A stretch of 64,000 nucleotides of DNA from Coriobacteriaceae bacterium (GCA_015062655.1 SUUG01000018.1:1-64000); one strand, 5' to 3'. Counted from the stretch's first letter, positions 30,357 to 40,399 are shown. The notes: generated by a model not told the origin, from the sequence alone. Made by a program: numbers and translations.

Positions 30357-31067
30357 TCAGACGGGCACGCTCCTCAGCTCGATCTTGAAGAAGTCCCAGC
30401 GCTTATGGCTGACCACGTGCTCGACGACCTCTCCCGACGGAAGCGAGGTCACCTTCTCCTGCAGCACGCAGGGGGTGTCGACATCGCTCTCAAGCAACCG
30501 GGCGACGTGCTCCGAGATGGGGAAGACGATGCTGTCCGTCTCATATGAGGCCTCGTCATGGAGCACGATGCCGAAATCCTCACGGATCCTCGCGTAGATC
30601 GAGGTGTAGTACCCGGGATCGGCGTCCTCGTTGATGTAGCGGGCCGGGATGTGGGACTCGCACACCATGTAGGGCACGGACCCGATGCGCCGGACCCGCT
30701 CGATCACGTAGTACCCCTCCCCCTCGCTCAGCCCGAGCGCGGAGGCGGCCGACGGGTCGGAGCCGCGCTCGAAACGGACCACATCGACGTGCTCGTCCTG
30801 CGAATGCGTGGAAAACACCTCGATATCCGAGAACTCGACCTGCTGCTTCTTGCGGGCGCGCGAGATGAAGGTGCCGACGCCCTGGCGGCGAATGAGGTAC
30901 CCCATATCGGCGAGGTCGTGGATGGCGCGGATCACGGTGATCGAGCTCACCTCGAACCGTTCTATGAGCTCGCGCTCGCTGTAGAACTGGTCGCCGGGCT
31001 TGAAGGCGCCCGATAGGATCTCGGACTGCAGCTCATCCCGAATCAGCTGGTATTTTGGAAAGCCCAT
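30357..31067 (-). CDS. GntR-family regulator with UTRA sensor domain
   Basis: A 236-residue repressor of the HutC subfamily. The N-terminal winged helix has FYSERELIERFEVSSITVIRAIHDLADMGYL and GVGTFI. Residues about 80-230 are a UTRA ligand pocket (YYVIERVRRIGSVPYMVCESHIP). UTRA regulators usually sense phosphorylated sugars. Its position beside the galactosidase-PTS operon suggests that operon as target, though it is transcribed on the opposite strand. AGGAGGG precedes the ATG. Confidence 0.9.
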   Translation of the reverse strand: MGFPKYQLIRDELQSEILSGAFKPGDQFYSERELIERFEVSSITVIRAIHDLADMGYLIRRQGVGTFISRARKKQQVEFSDIEVFSTHSQDEHVDVVRFERGSDPSAASALGLSEGEGYYVIERVRRIGSVPYMVCESHIPARYINEDADPGYYTSIYARIREDFGIVLHDEASYETDSIVFPISEHVARLLESDVDTPCVLQEKVTSLPSGEVVEHVVSHKRWDFFKIELRSVPV

Positions 31068-31100
31068 GTTCCCTCCTACGACTGGTTCCTCGTTTGGTCT

Positions 31101-33083
31101 CTAATACAGCTTGGCTCCGGCTGGAATCCGGTCGTCGACGATGAGCACGTTCAGGCGCTCCTCGCCCTCCACCTCGTGCACGGCGCTGATGATCATGCCG
31201 CAGGAGTCGATGCCCATCATCTTGCGCGGCGGCAGGTTGGTGATGGCGATGAGCGTCTTGCCCACGAGCTCCTCGGGCTCGTAGTAGGCGTGGATGCCCG
31301 ACAGGATCGTGCGGTCCTCGCCGGTGCCGTCGTCGAGCGTGAACTGCAGGAGCTTCTTCGACTTGGGGACGGCCGCGCACGCCTTGACCTTGACCGCGCG
31401 GAAATCGGAGCGCGAGAAGGTCTCGAAGTCAACGAACTCGCTGAACAGCGGCTCGATCGTCACGTTCACCGCGGCGATGCGCACAGCCTCGGCAGCCGCG
31501 GCCTCCTCGGTCTCGTGCGCGGCGGCAACCTCAGCCTCCTGACGCGCGCGGGCCGCAGCGGCACCGGAGGCCGCCTTGGCCTCGGGGCGCATGTGCGGGA
31601 AAAGGACCACGTCGCGGATGCTCGCGGAGTCGGTAAGCAGCATGACCACGCGGTCGATGCCGATGCCGATGCCGCCCGCCGGGGGCATGCCGTACTCGAG
31701 CGCGCGCACGTAGTCCTCGTCGTACTCCATGGCCTCGTCGTCACCCTCGGCCTTCTCCTCCATCTGGCGGGCGAAGCGCTCGGCCTGATCGACGGGGTCG
31801 TTCAGCTCTGAGAAGGCGTTGGCGTACTCATGCCCGGCGATCACGAGCTCGAAGCGGTGCGTGAGGCGCGAATCGTCCTCGCGGCGCTTCGCGAGCGGCG
31901 ACACCTCCACCGGGTAGTCGGTCACGAAGGTGGGGTTCACGAGGGAGTCCTCGCCGATCTCGTCGTAGAGCTCGGCGATGATCTTGCCGGCGGTCCAATC
32001 GGCCTTGACCTCGATGCCCTTCTCGGCCGCGATCTTCGCCAGCTCCTCGACCGGCGTGTCGAGCGTGACGGCCTGGCCCACCACGGCGGAGACGACCTCG
32101 CTCATGGGGATGCTCGGCCAGGTGCCCGACAGGTCGATGACCTGCCCCTGGTAGCTGATCTGCTCGGTGTCGTTCACACGGGCGTTCGCCGCCTTGATGA
32201 CGCCCTCGGCGAGCGCCTTCATGCCGTCGAGATCGCTGTAGGCGCGGTAGGCCTCCATGGTGGTGAACTCGGGGTTGTGCGTGAGGTCCATGCCCTCGTT
32301 GCGGAAGATGCGTCCGATCTCGAAGACGCGCTCGTAGCCGCCCACGAGCAGGCGCTTCAGGTGCAGCTCGGTGGCGATGCGCAGGTAGTTCTCCTGATCG
32401 AGCGCGTTGAAGTGCGTGATGAACGGCTTGGCCGTGGCGCCGCCCTGGATGGTCTGCAGAATCGGCGTCTCCACCTCCATGTAGCCGTCGGCCTCCATGT
32501 AGCGGCGGAACTCTGAGACGATCGCCGAGCGCTTGCGGAAGGTCTCGCGGACGTCGGCGTTGACGATGAGGTCGACGTAGCGCTGACGGTAGCGGGTCTC
32601 CTTGTCGGAGAGGCCGTGGAACTTCTCGGGCAGCGGGCGGACGCTCTTTGACAGGAGCGTGAGCTCGGTGGGCGCGATCGAGAGCTGGCCGCGGCGGGTG
32701 CGCACCACGGTGCCGGCGACGTTCACGATGTCGCCCATGTCGAGCTCGCCGATGAGGGACCAGTCCTGCTCGCGCATGGCGTTGACGCGGCAGAAGACCT
32801 GGATGTCGGCCGTGGGGTCGCGGAGCACCAGGAAGGCGATCTTGCCCTGGTTGCGGATGTTCACGACGCGGCCGGCAAGGTGGTAGGCGTCCTCGGTGAC
32901 GCCGCTGTCCTCGAGGTCGGCGTAGCGCTCGATGAGGTCTGCGGCGTAGGCATCGACGACGGCGTGCTCGGGATAGGGGTTCTTGCCGGCCTCGAAGAAG
33001 GCGGCGCGGCGGGAGAGGCGCTGCTCGCGCTCGCTCGCCGGCGGCACGGGCGCCGCGGCCTCGGGGGTCTGGTTCTCTGCCAT
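31101..33083 (-). CDS. lysS: Lysyl-tRNA synthetase with fused C-terminal tRNA-binding domain
   Basis: A 660-residue class II synthetase, about 150 longer than usual. The N-terminal OB fold contains [17 protein letters not shown]. Class II motif 2 is [15 protein letters not shown], with [11 protein letters not shown], and motif 3 is [19 protein letters not shown]. After about residue 505 comes an Ala/Glu-rich linker, then an EMAPII/Trbp111-type OB domain ([36 protein letters not shown]). That domain is otherwise typical of MetRS or free tRNA-binding proteins. The ATG at 33083 follows GAGGAG. It is downstream of greA, beyond a terminator. Confidence 0.96.
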   Translation of the reverse strand: MAENQTPEAAAPVPPASEREQRLSRRAAFFEAGKNPYPEHAVVDAYAADLIERYADLEDSGVTEDAYHLAGRVVNIRNQGKIAFLVLRDPTADIQVFCRVNAMREQDWSLIGELDMGDIVNVAGTVVRTRRGQLSIAPTELTLLSKSVRPLPEKFHGLSDKETRYRQRYVDLIVNADVRETFRKRSAIVSEFRRYMEADGYMEVETPILQTIQGGATAKPFITHFNALDQENYLRIATELHLKRLLVGGYERVFEIGRIFRNEGMDLTHNPEFTTMEAYRAYSDLDGMKALAEGVIKAANARVNDTEQISYQGQVIDLSGTWPSIPMSEVVSAVVGQAVTLDTPVEELAKIAAEKGIEVKADWTAGKIIAELYDEIGEDSLVNPTFVTDYPVEVSPLAKRREDDSRLTHRFELVIAGHEYANAFSELNDPVDQAERFARQMEEKAEGDDEAMEYDEDYVRALEYGMPPAGGIGIGIDRVVMLLTDSASIRDVVLFPHMRPEAKAASGAAAARARQEAEVAAAHETEEAAAAEAVRIAAVNVTIEPLFSEFVDFETFSRSDFRAVKVKACAAVPKSKKLLQFTLDDGTGEDRTILSGIHAYYEPEELVGKTLIAITNLPPRKMMGIDSCGMIISAVHEVEGEERLNVLIVDDRIPAGAKLY

Positions 33084-33103
33084 GCGATCTGCTCCTCTGA
33101 ACG

Positions 33104-33139
33104 AAAAAGCTCCCCGAGGCCGCAGGGATCCCGGGGAGC
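33104..33139 (-). terminator. Terminator between greA and lysS
   Basis: On the minus strand GCTCCCCG pairs with CGGGGAGC, followed by five T residues. It lies after greA and only 21 nt before the lysS start codon, so lysS transcription depends on read-through or a promoter within greA. Confidence 0.85.
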
Positions 33140-33161
33140 CGTGGCGCACTGGACCCGTGGC

Positions 33162-33632
33162 CTAGCGCGTGATCTTGGTGATGGTGTAGGTGCGGCGCTT
33201 CCCGGCTGGGGTGATGAGCTCGACGGTCTCGCCCTCGGCGTGGCCGATCACCGCGCGGCCCACGGGGGACTCGTTGGAGATCTTGCGCTCGAGGGAGTTG
33301 GTCTCGGTGGTGCCGACGATGGTGACCTCGGTGGCCACGCCGTCGCCGTCCACGAGCCCCACGGTGGAGCCGATGGACACGATGAGCGCGGAGTCCGCGG
33401 CGGCGTCCGTCGCCTTGGCGAGGATCGCGCGGATCTCAGCGATGCGGGAGGCGTTCTTGGCCTCCTCCTCCTTCGCAGCGTCGTACTCGGCGTTCTCAGA
33501 GAGGTCACCGAAGGCGCGGGCCTCCTTGAGGTGCTCGATGATCTCCTGCTGCTTCTCGCCCTCGCGCCAGGCCAGCTCGTCGGCGAGCTTCTGGCGGCCC
33601 TCGGCGGTCAGTACGATCTCGCTTGCGTCCAT
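33162..33632 (-). CDS. greA: Transcription elongation factor GreA
   Basis: A 156-residue factor that stimulates transcript cleavage by stalled RNA polymerase. The N-terminal coiled coil ends in ARAFGDLSENAEYDAAKEEE, with the acidic tip residues of the family. The C-terminal FKBP-like domain contains ISNESPVGRAVIGHAEGE. The start has AAGGAGTTTCCC-like bases upstream. It is the usual neighbour of lysS in Gram-positive genomes. Confidence 0.97.
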   Translation of the reverse strand: MDASEIVLTAEGRQKLADELAWREGEKQQEIIEHLKEARAFGDLSENAEYDAAKEEEAKNASRIAEIRAILAKATDAAADSALIVSIGSTVGLVDGDGVATEVTIVGTTETNSLERKISNESPVGRAVIGHAEGETVELITPAGKRRTYTITKITR

Positions 33633-33683
33633 AAAGGGAAACTCCTTGCTATACGTTTTTCATCAGGCCGGATGGCATGCGGG

Positions 33684-33959
33684 CTAGTTGGAGGAGATGG
33701 GGCCGTCGGCCTCTTCCTTCTTGGCCTTGGCTGCAGCGAGCTTGGCCTCGAGCTCGCGGATCTCGGCGTCGTCGGAATCCTCGATGACGGTCTCTGCCTC
33801 GACGTCCTGGGCGTCCTGCTTGTCATCGTTGGCCATGCCCTCGCGGAGGTTCTTGACCGTGGACCCGAGCGACTTGCCGAGCTTCGGCAGGTTCTTGGGG
33901 CCGAAGATCAGCAGGGCGACAATCAGGATGATGACCCACTCAAAACCCTTTGGGAGCAT
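33684..33959 (-). CDS. tatA: Twin-arginine translocase subunit, TatA/TatE family
   Basis: A 91-residue protein with one N-terminal membrane span, GPKNLPKLGKSLG at the amphipathic hinge and an acidic, charged C-terminal tail. TatA multimers form the pore for folded proteins. No tatC is present in the window. The FGP hinge motif supports TatA rather than TatB. Confidence 0.92.
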   Translation of the reverse strand: MLPKGFEWVIILIVALLIFGPKNLPKLGKSLGSTVKNLREGMANDDKQDAQDVEAETVIEDSDDAEIRELEAKLAAAKAKKEEADGPISSN

Positions 33960-34173
33960 ACGCGTTCCTCTCGTCGTTTCGCCGCGACAGGATATCGCAG
34001 CTGCAGCCGGTGCCCGTTAGAGCTCGCATGAGTATACCGCGCACATGCAGTCGGCCACAATATTCGGCATTTTCTACATGCGCGGGGACCCGAAAAGCCG
34101 CACGATTGCAAGCTGACGGTAAAGCGTTTGGCGCCCCGGGGGCGGCGGGCCGGGGGCGGCGGGCCGCGACATG

Positions 34174-34206
34174 AAAACAGGCCGGAGGCTCACGCCCCCG
34201 GCCTGT
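34174..34206 (-). terminator. Terminator of tRNA-Pro
   Basis: On the minus strand ACAGGCCGG pairs with CCGGCCTGT, followed by TTTT, 11 nt beyond the tRNA 3' end. Confidence 0.85.
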
Positions 34207-34216
34207 TTGCTTGCGA

Positions 34217-34293
34217 TGGTCGGGTTGACTGGATTTGAACCAGCGACCCCCGCGTCCCGAACGCGGTGCTCTACCAAACTGAGCCACAACCCG
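34217..34293 (-). tRNA. tRNA-Pro (CGG)
   Basis: A minus-strand cloverleaf with acceptor CGGGTTG/CAACCCG, anticodon loop TTCGGGA, T-loop TTCAAAT and encoded CCA. Confidence 0.95.
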
Positions 34294-34329
34294 AAGCTCG
34301 AACATAGTAGCAGAAGGAAACCGCCAATG

Positions 34330-35229
34330 CTAGCCGACAGCGATATACGGTCCAGATTTCTCCATCTTCGCCGCCTGGCCCCACCAGTTCCGCTCGTTGA
34401 GCGCGGCGAGCGCGATGCGCTCGGCGTCCATCTGGGTCTCGCAGACCGCGAAGCTCATGGAGCCCGAGCCGCAGATGTCGGCCGCCCTCACCCCGGGCTG
34501 CTCGCGGAGCCAGGCGAGGACGTCGCCGATCTCGGGCGAGACGGCGACGGCGGCGTCTGCCAGGTTGTTGGAGACGTTCGCGAAGATCGCGTCCTCATCG
34601 TGGGCGCGCATGGCCTCAAGCATCGGGGCGGCGTCGGCAGGCTTTGTGGGCGCGGCGTCGAAGGCGCGGTAGGCGGCCTCGGCGGTGACCCCGCTGCCGT
34701 CGGCCGCAGGCTTCACGAGCGCCACCGGCGTGCCCGTGAGCGGGCGGAAGAGCTCGCGCATCTCGTCGCCGCGGCCACCGAGGTGGGCCGGGGGGCCGTA
34801 GAGAAAGAAGGGCACGTCGGCCCCGATGCCGCGGGCGACCCGCTCGATGCGGGGGTCCTCCGGGTCGATGCCCCAGTAACGGCAGATGCCGAGGATCGTG
34901 GCGGCAGCGTCCGTGGACGGGCCGCCCAGCCCCGCGCGAACGGGGATGTGCTTGTCGATCAGGATCGTGAAGGCAGCCTCGCGACCGAAGGCCTCCCCCA
35001 TCGCACGGGCCGCCCGGTAGGCGGTGTTCGACTCCATGGGGAAGTCCGCGGGCGGGACCGTGTGCACGGCGAGCTCGTCTGACGGGGCGATCGCCACGGT
35101 GTCGACAAGGTCGATCGTCGTCATGACGGTCTCGACCCGATGGTAGCCGTCCTCCACGCAGCCCGGGTGCACCCCGAGGTACAGGTTGATCTTCGCGGGC
35201 GCGGTGATCAGGAGGAACTTTGCCGGCAT
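34330..35229 (-). CDS. ispE: 4-diphosphocytidyl-2-C-methyl-D-erythritol kinase
   Basis: A 299-residue GHMP kinase of the MEP pathway. APAKINLYLGVHP is the N-terminal motif. PVRAGLGGPSTDAAA is the ATP-binding loop; the usual GLGGGSSDAA is slightly altered to GPSTD. The third motif (ICGSGSMSFAV) likewise has GSGSM rather than GSGP. It follows veg by 4 nt, as veg and ispE neighbour each other in Bacillus. Confidence 0.94.
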   Translation of the reverse strand: MPAKFLLITAPAKINLYLGVHPGCVEDGYHRVETVMTTIDLVDTVAIAPSDELAVHTVPPADFPMESNTAYRAARAMGEAFGREAAFTILIDKHIPVRAGLGGPSTDAAATILGICRYWGIDPEDPRIERVARGIGADVPFFLYGPPAHLGGRGDEMRELFRPLTGTPVALVKPAADGSGVTAEAAYRAFDAAPTKPADAAPMLEAMRAHDEDAIFANVSNNLADAAVAVSPEIGDVLAWLREQPGVRAADICGSGSMSFAVCETQMDAERIALAALNERNWWGQAAKMEKSGPYIAVG

Positions 35230-35233
35230 GGGC

Positions 35234-35530
35234 TTAGTGCTCCTCGAGCTGGTTGCCCAGCGGCGTGAACAGGTGCTCGCCGCTCTCCGGGTCGAACAGC
35301 TCGACGGTGCCGGTGAGCACGTCGACGTACTGGTAGGACTGGCGCGACTTGCGCCCGCGGCGCTCGTCGACCTCCACGATGAACACGGCCGGGTGCACGG
35401 TCTTGATGACGCCGGCGCGCTCGATCACGCGGGTGCGGCCCATGCTGGCCTTCACGCGAACGCGATCGCCGACCATGGCGGCAAGGCTCTTGTGGATCTC
35501 TTCGACGTGGTTTACCCCTTGCTCTTCCAT
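35234..35530 (-). CDS. veg: Veg family protein
   Basis: A 98-residue protein with the Veg pattern: IHKSLAAMVGDRVRVKASMGRTR, VIERAGVIKTVHPAVFIVEVD and YQYVDVLTGTVELFDP. In Bacillus subtilis Veg is highly expressed and affects biofilm matrix genes and spore outgrowth. The ATG at 35530 is chosen because GGAGG lies 5 nt upstream; an in-frame ATG 12 nt earlier has none. Linkage to ispE is conserved. Confidence 0.9.
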   Translation of the reverse strand: MEEQGVNHVEEIHKSLAAMVGDRVRVKASMGRTRVIERAGVIKTVHPAVFIVEVDERRGRKSRQSYQYVDVLTGTVELFDPESGEHLFTPLGNQLEEH

Positions 35531-35582
35531 ACCATCCTCCATACGGGCATAGTTCGCCCGACCATAGCCATAACAGCTGCTT

Positions 35583-35591
35583 AGTATAGCA
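35583..35591 (-). promoter_or_regulatory. Extended -10 promoter of veg-ispE
   Basis: TGCTATACT on the minus strand, an extended -10, 52 bp upstream of the veg start. No strong -35 is seen. Confidence 0.55.
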
Positions 35592-35831
35592 AGGGCACGT
35601 GGGGCGGAACGAAACTGCACGCCAACACCATAGGGGTGTGGATAACCGGCGGGGACACCGCGCAGGTGGGACTGGTGCGCGGGTGTGCTGGCACGCGGGC
35701 GGGCTCCCCCAGTTCATATGAACCAGTTCTATTGTGCGGGTGCGAAAAAACAGGATGGACCGGCCGCTTTTCGCCTGCGACCGCACGTCCTGGGACGCAA
35801 TGTGCACACATTCGACTCATCGCTGATTTCA

Positions 35832-35977
35832 AAAAGTCGATTGTAGGGGCTTTTTTGGCTGACCAGCTTCTATACCGCTGTTGGAGGCTGTTTTTCGGCA
35901 TCATCGCACCAGATAGATGCTTTACTAAGATAAAGTGTACTTTGAGATTTCCAAAAATCCCCCTACAATCGACTTTT
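35832..35977. repeat. Long inverted repeat, family E
   Basis: Perfect 18-bp arms, AAAAGTCGATTGTAGGGG at 35832-35849 and its complement at 35960-35977, flank 110 bp of AT-richer DNA. It lies in a 488-bp gap between veg and dtd that has no supportable gene. Confidence 0.93.
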
Positions 35978-36018
35978 CCCTATGAACAGACCCCCTCCAG
36001 GAGTAAAAGCCGTGCCCC

Positions 36019-36465
36019 TCAGAGCTCGTCGGTGTCGAGCAGGATCGTGAAGGGCCCGTCGTTCACGAGGCCGATCTGCATGTCTGCGCCGAAGCGCCCC
36101 GTTGCGACCTCCGGCACGTCGGCGCGCACCAGGGAGACGAAGTGCTCGTAGAGCCGCTCGGCCTCATCCGGAGCGCCGGCGGCCGTGAAAGAGGGCCGGC
36201 GCCCGTGCCGGCAGTCGGCGAAGAGCGTGAACTGCGACACCACGAGCACGCCGCCGTCCACGTCCGCGAGCGCGAGGTTCGTCTTGCCCGCTTCGTCCTG
36301 GTTGATGCGCAGGCCCCGCAGCTTGGCCCAGAGCTTCGCGGCCGCCGCCTCGTCGTCATCCTTTCCCACGCCGAGCAGCACCAGGTAGCCGCGGCCGATC
36401 GACCCGACCACCTCTCCGTCGATGGACACCGACGCCGAGCTCACGCGCTGGACGTGCGCCCTCAT
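36019..36465 (-). CDS. dtd: D-aminoacyl-tRNA deacylase
   Basis: A 148-residue enzyme that hydrolyses D-amino acids from t[21 protein letters not shown] and the NDGPFT variant of NxGPxT form the active site. The ATG overlaps the rdgB stop (ATGA), so the two are coupled. It is the last gene of murI-rph-rdgB-dtd. Confidence 0.96.
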   Translation of the reverse strand: MRAHVQRVSSASVSIDGEVVGSIGRGYLVLLGVGKDDDEAAAAKLWAKLRGLRINQDEAGKTNLALADVDGGVLVVSQFTLFADCRHGRRPSFTAAGAPDEAERLYEHFVSLVRADVPEVATGRFGADMQIGLVNDGPFTILLDTDEL

Positions 36466-37115
36466 GCGCCCGCCCCCGCGTCAGCCTCGCGCGTGAGCTG
36501 GCCGGCGAGGTCGACGAGCGCGTGGTGGCGGTGGCTGATGGCGTTCTTCTCCGCGGGCTCGAGCTCCGCCATCGTCTTCCCGGGCGCGTCGGCGGGCAGG
36601 AAGAGCGGGTCGTAGCCGAAACCGTTCTCGCCGCGGCCCGCGGCGCCGATCATCCCCTCGCAGGCGCCCGTGCCCGTGAGCACCGTGCCGTCGGCCCGCA
36701 CGAGCGCGACCACGCTCACGAAGCGAGCCGTGCGCTCGGCCTCGGGGACACCGGCCAGATTCGCGAGCAGCTTCTCGTTGTTCGCGGCGTCGTTGCCGTG
36801 CTCGCCCGCGTAGCGCGCCGAGTACACCCCGGGCGCGCCGTCGAGCGCGTCCACCACGAGGCCCGAATCGTCAGCGACGGCCGACAGCCCCGTCTCGGCC
36901 ACAGCCGCCTCGGCCTTGATCAGGGCGTTCTCGAGGAAGGTCGAGCCGGTCTCCCCGGGCTCGGGAAACTCCCCGAGCTGCCCCAAGGCGACGAAGCGCA
37001 CCCCGGGCAGGACGCCTGAGAGGATGGCCTCGATCTCCGTGAGCTTATGGGCGTTGCCCGTCGCGACCACGATGGTGCGCGCCGGGTCGAGGGTCTTCGC
37101 ATCGATGGGCTCCAT
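36462..37115 (-). CDS. rdgB: XTP/dITP diphosphatase, RdgB/HAM1 family
   Basis: A 217-residue house-cleaning nucleotide pyrophosphatase. [17 protein letters not shown] near the N-terminus, then [26 protein letters not shown] and ISHRHHAL are the family motifs. GGAAGGAGG precedes the ATG. It sits between rph and dtd as in many Gram-positive genomes. Confidence 0.97.
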   Translation of the reverse strand: MEPIDAKTLDPARTIVVATGNAHKLTEIEAILSGVLPGVRFVALGQLGEFPEPGETGSTFLENALIKAEAAVAETGLSAVADDSGLVVDALDGAPGVYSARYAGEHGNDAANNEKLLANLAGVPEAERTARFVSVVALVRADGTVLTGTGACEGMIGAAGRGENGFGYDPLFLPADAPGKTMAELEPAEKNAISHRHHALVDLAGQLTREADAGAGA

Positions 37116-37175
37116 GACCCCTCCTTCCTTTTGCGGTGCCGGGTCGGCTCAAGCGCGGCCCGACGCCGGCGTTCG

Positions 37176-37910
37176 CTAGTCCTGGTAGGCCGTGACCTCG
37201 TCTTGCAGGGCGATCAGCCGCTTGATGCCGGCGTCGCCGAGGTCGAGCAGGGTGTTCAGACGGGTGCGGTCGAAGGTGATCCGCTCGCCGGTGCCCTGGA
37301 GCTCCACCATCTCGCCGGTGTCCGTGGCCACGAGGTTCATGTCCACCTCGGCGCGGGAGTCCTCGCGGTAGTCGAGGTCGAGCAGGCAGGCGCCGTCCAC
37401 CACGCCCACGGAGACGGCCGCGACCTGCCCGGTGAGCGGCAGGCGCGCGATCTTCCCGGCCTCAACCCAGGCCATGAGCGCGTCGTGCAGCGCCACCCAC
37501 GCGCCCGTCACGCTCGCGGTGCGGGTGCCGCCGTCGGCCTGGAGCACGTCGCAGTCGACCGTCACCGTGTGCTCGCCGAGCGCCTTCAGGTTCACGACGG
37601 CGCGAAGGCTCCGCCCGATGAGCCGCTCGATCTCCATGGAGCGGCCCTTGCGCGCGCCCGTCTCCCGGCGCGAGCGGCGGTTGGTGGACGCAGGCAGCAT
37701 GGCGTACTCGGCCGTCACCCAGCCGGCGTGGCTCGCGCGGCGCCAAGCGGGCAGGCCCTCCTCGATCGTGGCGGCGCACAGCACGCGGGTGTCACCGAAC
37801 TCGACGAGGCAGGAGCCGAGCGCGTGCTTCATGACATCGCGCGTGAGCGTGACGGGGCGCATCTCGTCTGCGGCGCGGCCCGCCTCGCGGGGAACCTCGA
37901 TCATCTCCAT
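37176..37910 (-). CDS. rph: Ribonuclease PH
   Basis: A 244-residue phosphorolytic 3'-5' exoribonuclease that trims tRNA ends. [18 protein letters not shown], the [25 protein letters not shown] block and [19 protein letters not shown] are characteristic, including the phosphate-binding Arg-rich segment. AAAGGAAG precedes the ATG. Confidence 0.97.
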   Translation of the reverse strand: MEMIEVPREAGRAADEMRPVTLTRDVMKHALGSCLVEFGDTRVLCAATIEEGLPAWRRASHAGWVTAEYAMLPASTNRRSRRETGARKGRSMEIERLIGRSLRAVVNLKALGEHTVTVDCDVLQADGGTRTASVTGAWVALHDALMAWVEAGKIARLPLTGQVAAVSVGVVDGACLLDLDYREDSRAEVDMNLVATDTGEMVELQGTGERITFDRTRLNTLLDLGDAGIKRLIALQDEVTAYQD

Positions 37911-38007
37911 GGGACTTCCTTTCTGTTGGCGGCCGCGAGCGGCCGGGATCGTTGCGGGGGCGGAGCCGTGGGGGCTGGGGCGGAGCCGTGGGGGCGGCGC
38001 GACCGCC

Positions 38008-38901
38008 CTACCCGAGCGCCTCGAGCTCCTCGAGCGCCACCTGCTCCACGCTCTTCAGCGGCCTGCCGAAGACGAAGCTGCCGGCGGCGGCGAAGGCGGC
38101 GATGTTCTCCGCCGTGGTGGCGAACCGGTACTCGGGCGGCGTGTCGCCCGGGGCGAGCTGGGCGCGGCGGCAGAGGATGTCGGTGAGCTCGGCGGCCGTC
38201 TCCTCCGCCGGGCCCACCACGCGCACCCCGGGCCCGAGCGCGCGCCGGATGGGCCCCACGAGCAGCGGGAAGTGCGTGCAGCCGAGCACCGCGGTGTCGA
38301 TGTCGGCCTCGGCGAGCGGCGCCACGGTGCGCGCGACCTCGGCGCGCACCGCCGGGGTGTCGAACACGTCAGGGCCCTCGAGCCAGCGCTCGTGCACGTG
38401 GGCGCCGGTCGCCAGCTCGCGCTCGACGATCTCCACGAAGTTCGAGGCCGCGCAGCTCACCACCGAGACCCCCGCGTCGCGCTCCCGGATCTCGCGGGCG
38501 TAGGCGCCGTTCTCCACCGTGAGCCGGGTCGCGATCACCCCGACCCGCCGGCTGCGCGTGCCGTTGATGGCCGCGCGGGCGCCGGGCGCGATGACCCCCA
38601 CCACGGGCACCGAGAGCATGCGCTGAAGCATGGGCAGCGCGGCGGCCGTAGCCGTGTTGCAGGCGACGGCGATGATCTTCACGTCCTTCGCCTCGAGCCA
38701 GCGGGCCGCCTCGAGCGCGAACGCGCGGACCTCGCCCTCCGAGCGCGTGCCGTACGGGCAGCGCAGGGTGTCGCCGAAGTAGCGGATGGACTCGGCGGGC
38801 AGGGCGCTCGCGATGGCGCGGGCCACCGTGAGGCCGCCGAGCCCCGAGTCGAAGACGCCGATGGGGCGCCTATCGCCGGTGTTTGTGTCGGTACCTGCCA
38901 T
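38008..38901 (-). CDS. murI: Glutamate racemase
   Basis: A 297-residue enzyme supplying D-glutamate for peptidoglycan. [16 protein letters not shown] is the N-terminal signature. The two catalytic cysteines lie in [13 protein letters not shown] and [10 protein letters not shown]. The start is preceded by GGGGGAGAGG. It opens the murI-rph-rdgB-dtd set. Confidence 0.97.
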   Translation of the reverse strand: MAGTDTNTGDRRPIGVFDSGLGGLTVARAIASALPAESIRYFGDTLRCPYGTRSEGEVRAFALEAARWLEAKDVKIIAVACNTATAAALPMLQRMLSVPVVGVIAPGARAAINGTRSRRVGVIATRLTVENGAYAREIRERDAGVSVVSCAASNFVEIVERELATGAHVHERWLEGPDVFDTPAVRAEVARTVAPLAEADIDTAVLGCTHFPLLVGPIRRALGPGVRVVGPAEETAAELTDILCRRAQLAPGDTPPEYRFATTAENIAAFAAAGSFVFGRPLKSVEQVALEELEALG

Positions 38902-38982
38902 GTCCTCTCCCCCTTTCCCGGATATCGCGCGGATGGGACCGCCGGCGCCCCGGCGGCGACCGACGCGCGGTCGGCTCCGTCC

Positions 38983-39888
38983 CTACGCCTGCGCCTCGAG
39001 GATCGTGCGCATCGCGCTGACCCAGCCGTCGACGATGCGGCCGCGCGTCACGTAGGCGCCCTCCCGGCCCTCCATGAACTCGGCGGCGCCGGGGTTCTTG
39101 AGGCCGTTCTCCACCAGCAGGAAGGTCCCCACGGCGTCGGCCATCGCGAAGTCGGAGCGCGCGTCGCCGAGCGCCACGGCCTCGGCGGGGTCGATGCCGC
39201 GCAGCTCGCAGAAGCGCGCGATGCCGGCGCCCTTGGTGAGGCCCGCCGGCGAGATGTTGAACGCACGGCCGCGCACGCCCTCGGGCAGGCGCAGGGTCGT
39301 GGGCGCCGAGATGTAGTTGAGGAAGCCGTTGTCGCCCCACTCGAGGTTGACGCCGGAGGCCGCGAGCACGACGCGCGCCTCCTCATCGGGGATCTCGCCG
39401 CGCAGGCCGATCGTCACCTCACGGTGCTTGTATCCCGACGACATGTCGTTGTGGTACTCGAGGAGCCCCGGCCAGCGCGTGGCGAAGGTCTCGCAAACGC
39501 CGGTCTGCTCGATGACCTCGTGCGGGGTGAGGCCGCAGGAGGGGTCGTAGTCCATGTCGGCGGTGAAGTAGCGCCAGTCGTTGCGCTTGTGGTCGAGCAT
39601 GAGGATGCCGCCCATCTCGCCGATGTAGGCGTTGAGCCCGAGGATGCGCACGTCCTCGTGGAGCATCGAGCGGTTGCGGCCCGAGCAGGGGATGACCTCG
39701 ATACCGGCGCGCTTGAGGTCGACGAGAACCGAGACGGGCTCGAGGCTCGGGTTGCCGGCGGCGTCGGCGAGGACCGTGGAGCCGGGCGCGAGCATGGTGC
39801 CGTCCATGTCGGTGAAGACGTAGCGGATCTTCGACAGGCGCTGGCGGAGCTCGCCGGCGGCGCGCTCGGGCAGAACGGAATGGGGCAT
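38983..39888 (-). CDS. HAD-superfamily phosphatase, Cof-like (subfamily IIB)
   Basis: A 301-residue HAD hydrolase. YVFTDMDGTMLAPGS carries the nucleophile and acid Asp residues, PCSGRNRSML is motif II, and KGAGI plus ALGDARSDFAMADAVGT are motifs III and IV. The C2 cap lies between. The ATG at 39888 has GGAGG upstream. The physiological substrate is unknown. Confidence 0.9.
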   Translation of the reverse strand: MPHSVLPERAAGELRQRLSKIRYVFTDMDGTMLAPGSTVLADAAGNPSLEPVSVLVDLKRAGIEVIPCSGRNRSMLHEDVRILGLNAYIGEMGGILMLDHKRNDWRYFTADMDYDPSCGLTPHEVIEQTGVCETFATRWPGLLEYHNDMSSGYKHREVTIGLRGEIPDEEARVVLAASGVNLEWGDNGFLNYISAPTTLRLPEGVRGRAFNISPAGLTKGAGIARFCELRGIDPAEAVALGDARSDFAMADAVGTFLLVENGLKNPGAAEFMEGREGAYVTRGRIVDGWVSAMRTILEAQA

Positions 39889-40023
39889 GGATCCTCCTTC
39901 AGGGCTTTCGGCAACCATCATACCCGGATTGGACAGGGGGCGGGTGTAGGGGTGGTGGGGGCCGGGAGGGACGATGGCCGGCGCGCTGCCCGCCCATCGA
40001 CTTCGGGTATACTGTGCGAACCC

Positions 40024-40099
40024 GGGCGATTGGCGCAACGGTTAGCGCAGGTGCTTTACACGCACAAGGCTGGGGGTTCGAATCCCTCATCGCCCACCA
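40024..40099 (+). tRNA. tRNA-Val (UAC)
   Basis: A plus-strand cloverleaf with acceptor GGGCGAT/ATCGCCC, anticodon loop TTTACAC, T-loop TTCGAAT and encoded CCA. Confidence 0.94.
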
Positions 40100-40251
40100 T
40101 GCTGCACGGTCGCGGCCCTCGGATGCGGGGGCCGTTTCTAATTTGGGGGCCGATCCCGGTGCCGAGTCGGTGCTGACGCTCGTGCCGGATCGGGGCCGGC
40201 GCCGGCGTCGTTACGGCGATACGACGCCGATCCCCGCGCCGCACCGCTCCA

Positions 40252-40315
40252 ATGCCGAGCGTTCGCGATTCGGCCTTTCCGGCCTCCGAAACGACGAATC
40301 GCGCACGCTCGGCGC
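40252..40315. repeat. Palindromic element, family C copy 1
   Basis: The left arm, 40252-40272, begins ATGCCGAGCGTTCGCG. The right arm, 40295-40315, is its near-perfect complement (two mismatches over 21 bp). It is the first of four family C copies and lies between tRNA-Val and murE. Nothing else is seen in 40100-40399. Confidence 0.88.
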
Positions 40316-40399
40316 CACACGAGCACGCCGTGCGTCCACCACATCTCCTGTCGGGCGCGGTATCCTAGACGAATCGTCCGCATTATGAGGGGGGCCGTC

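Noticed and set aside
35636-36151. A 171-codon plus-strand frame across the veg-dtd gap
   Set aside because: It crosses the family E inverted repeat and the 3' part of dtd, and has no ribosome binding site or recognisable motif.
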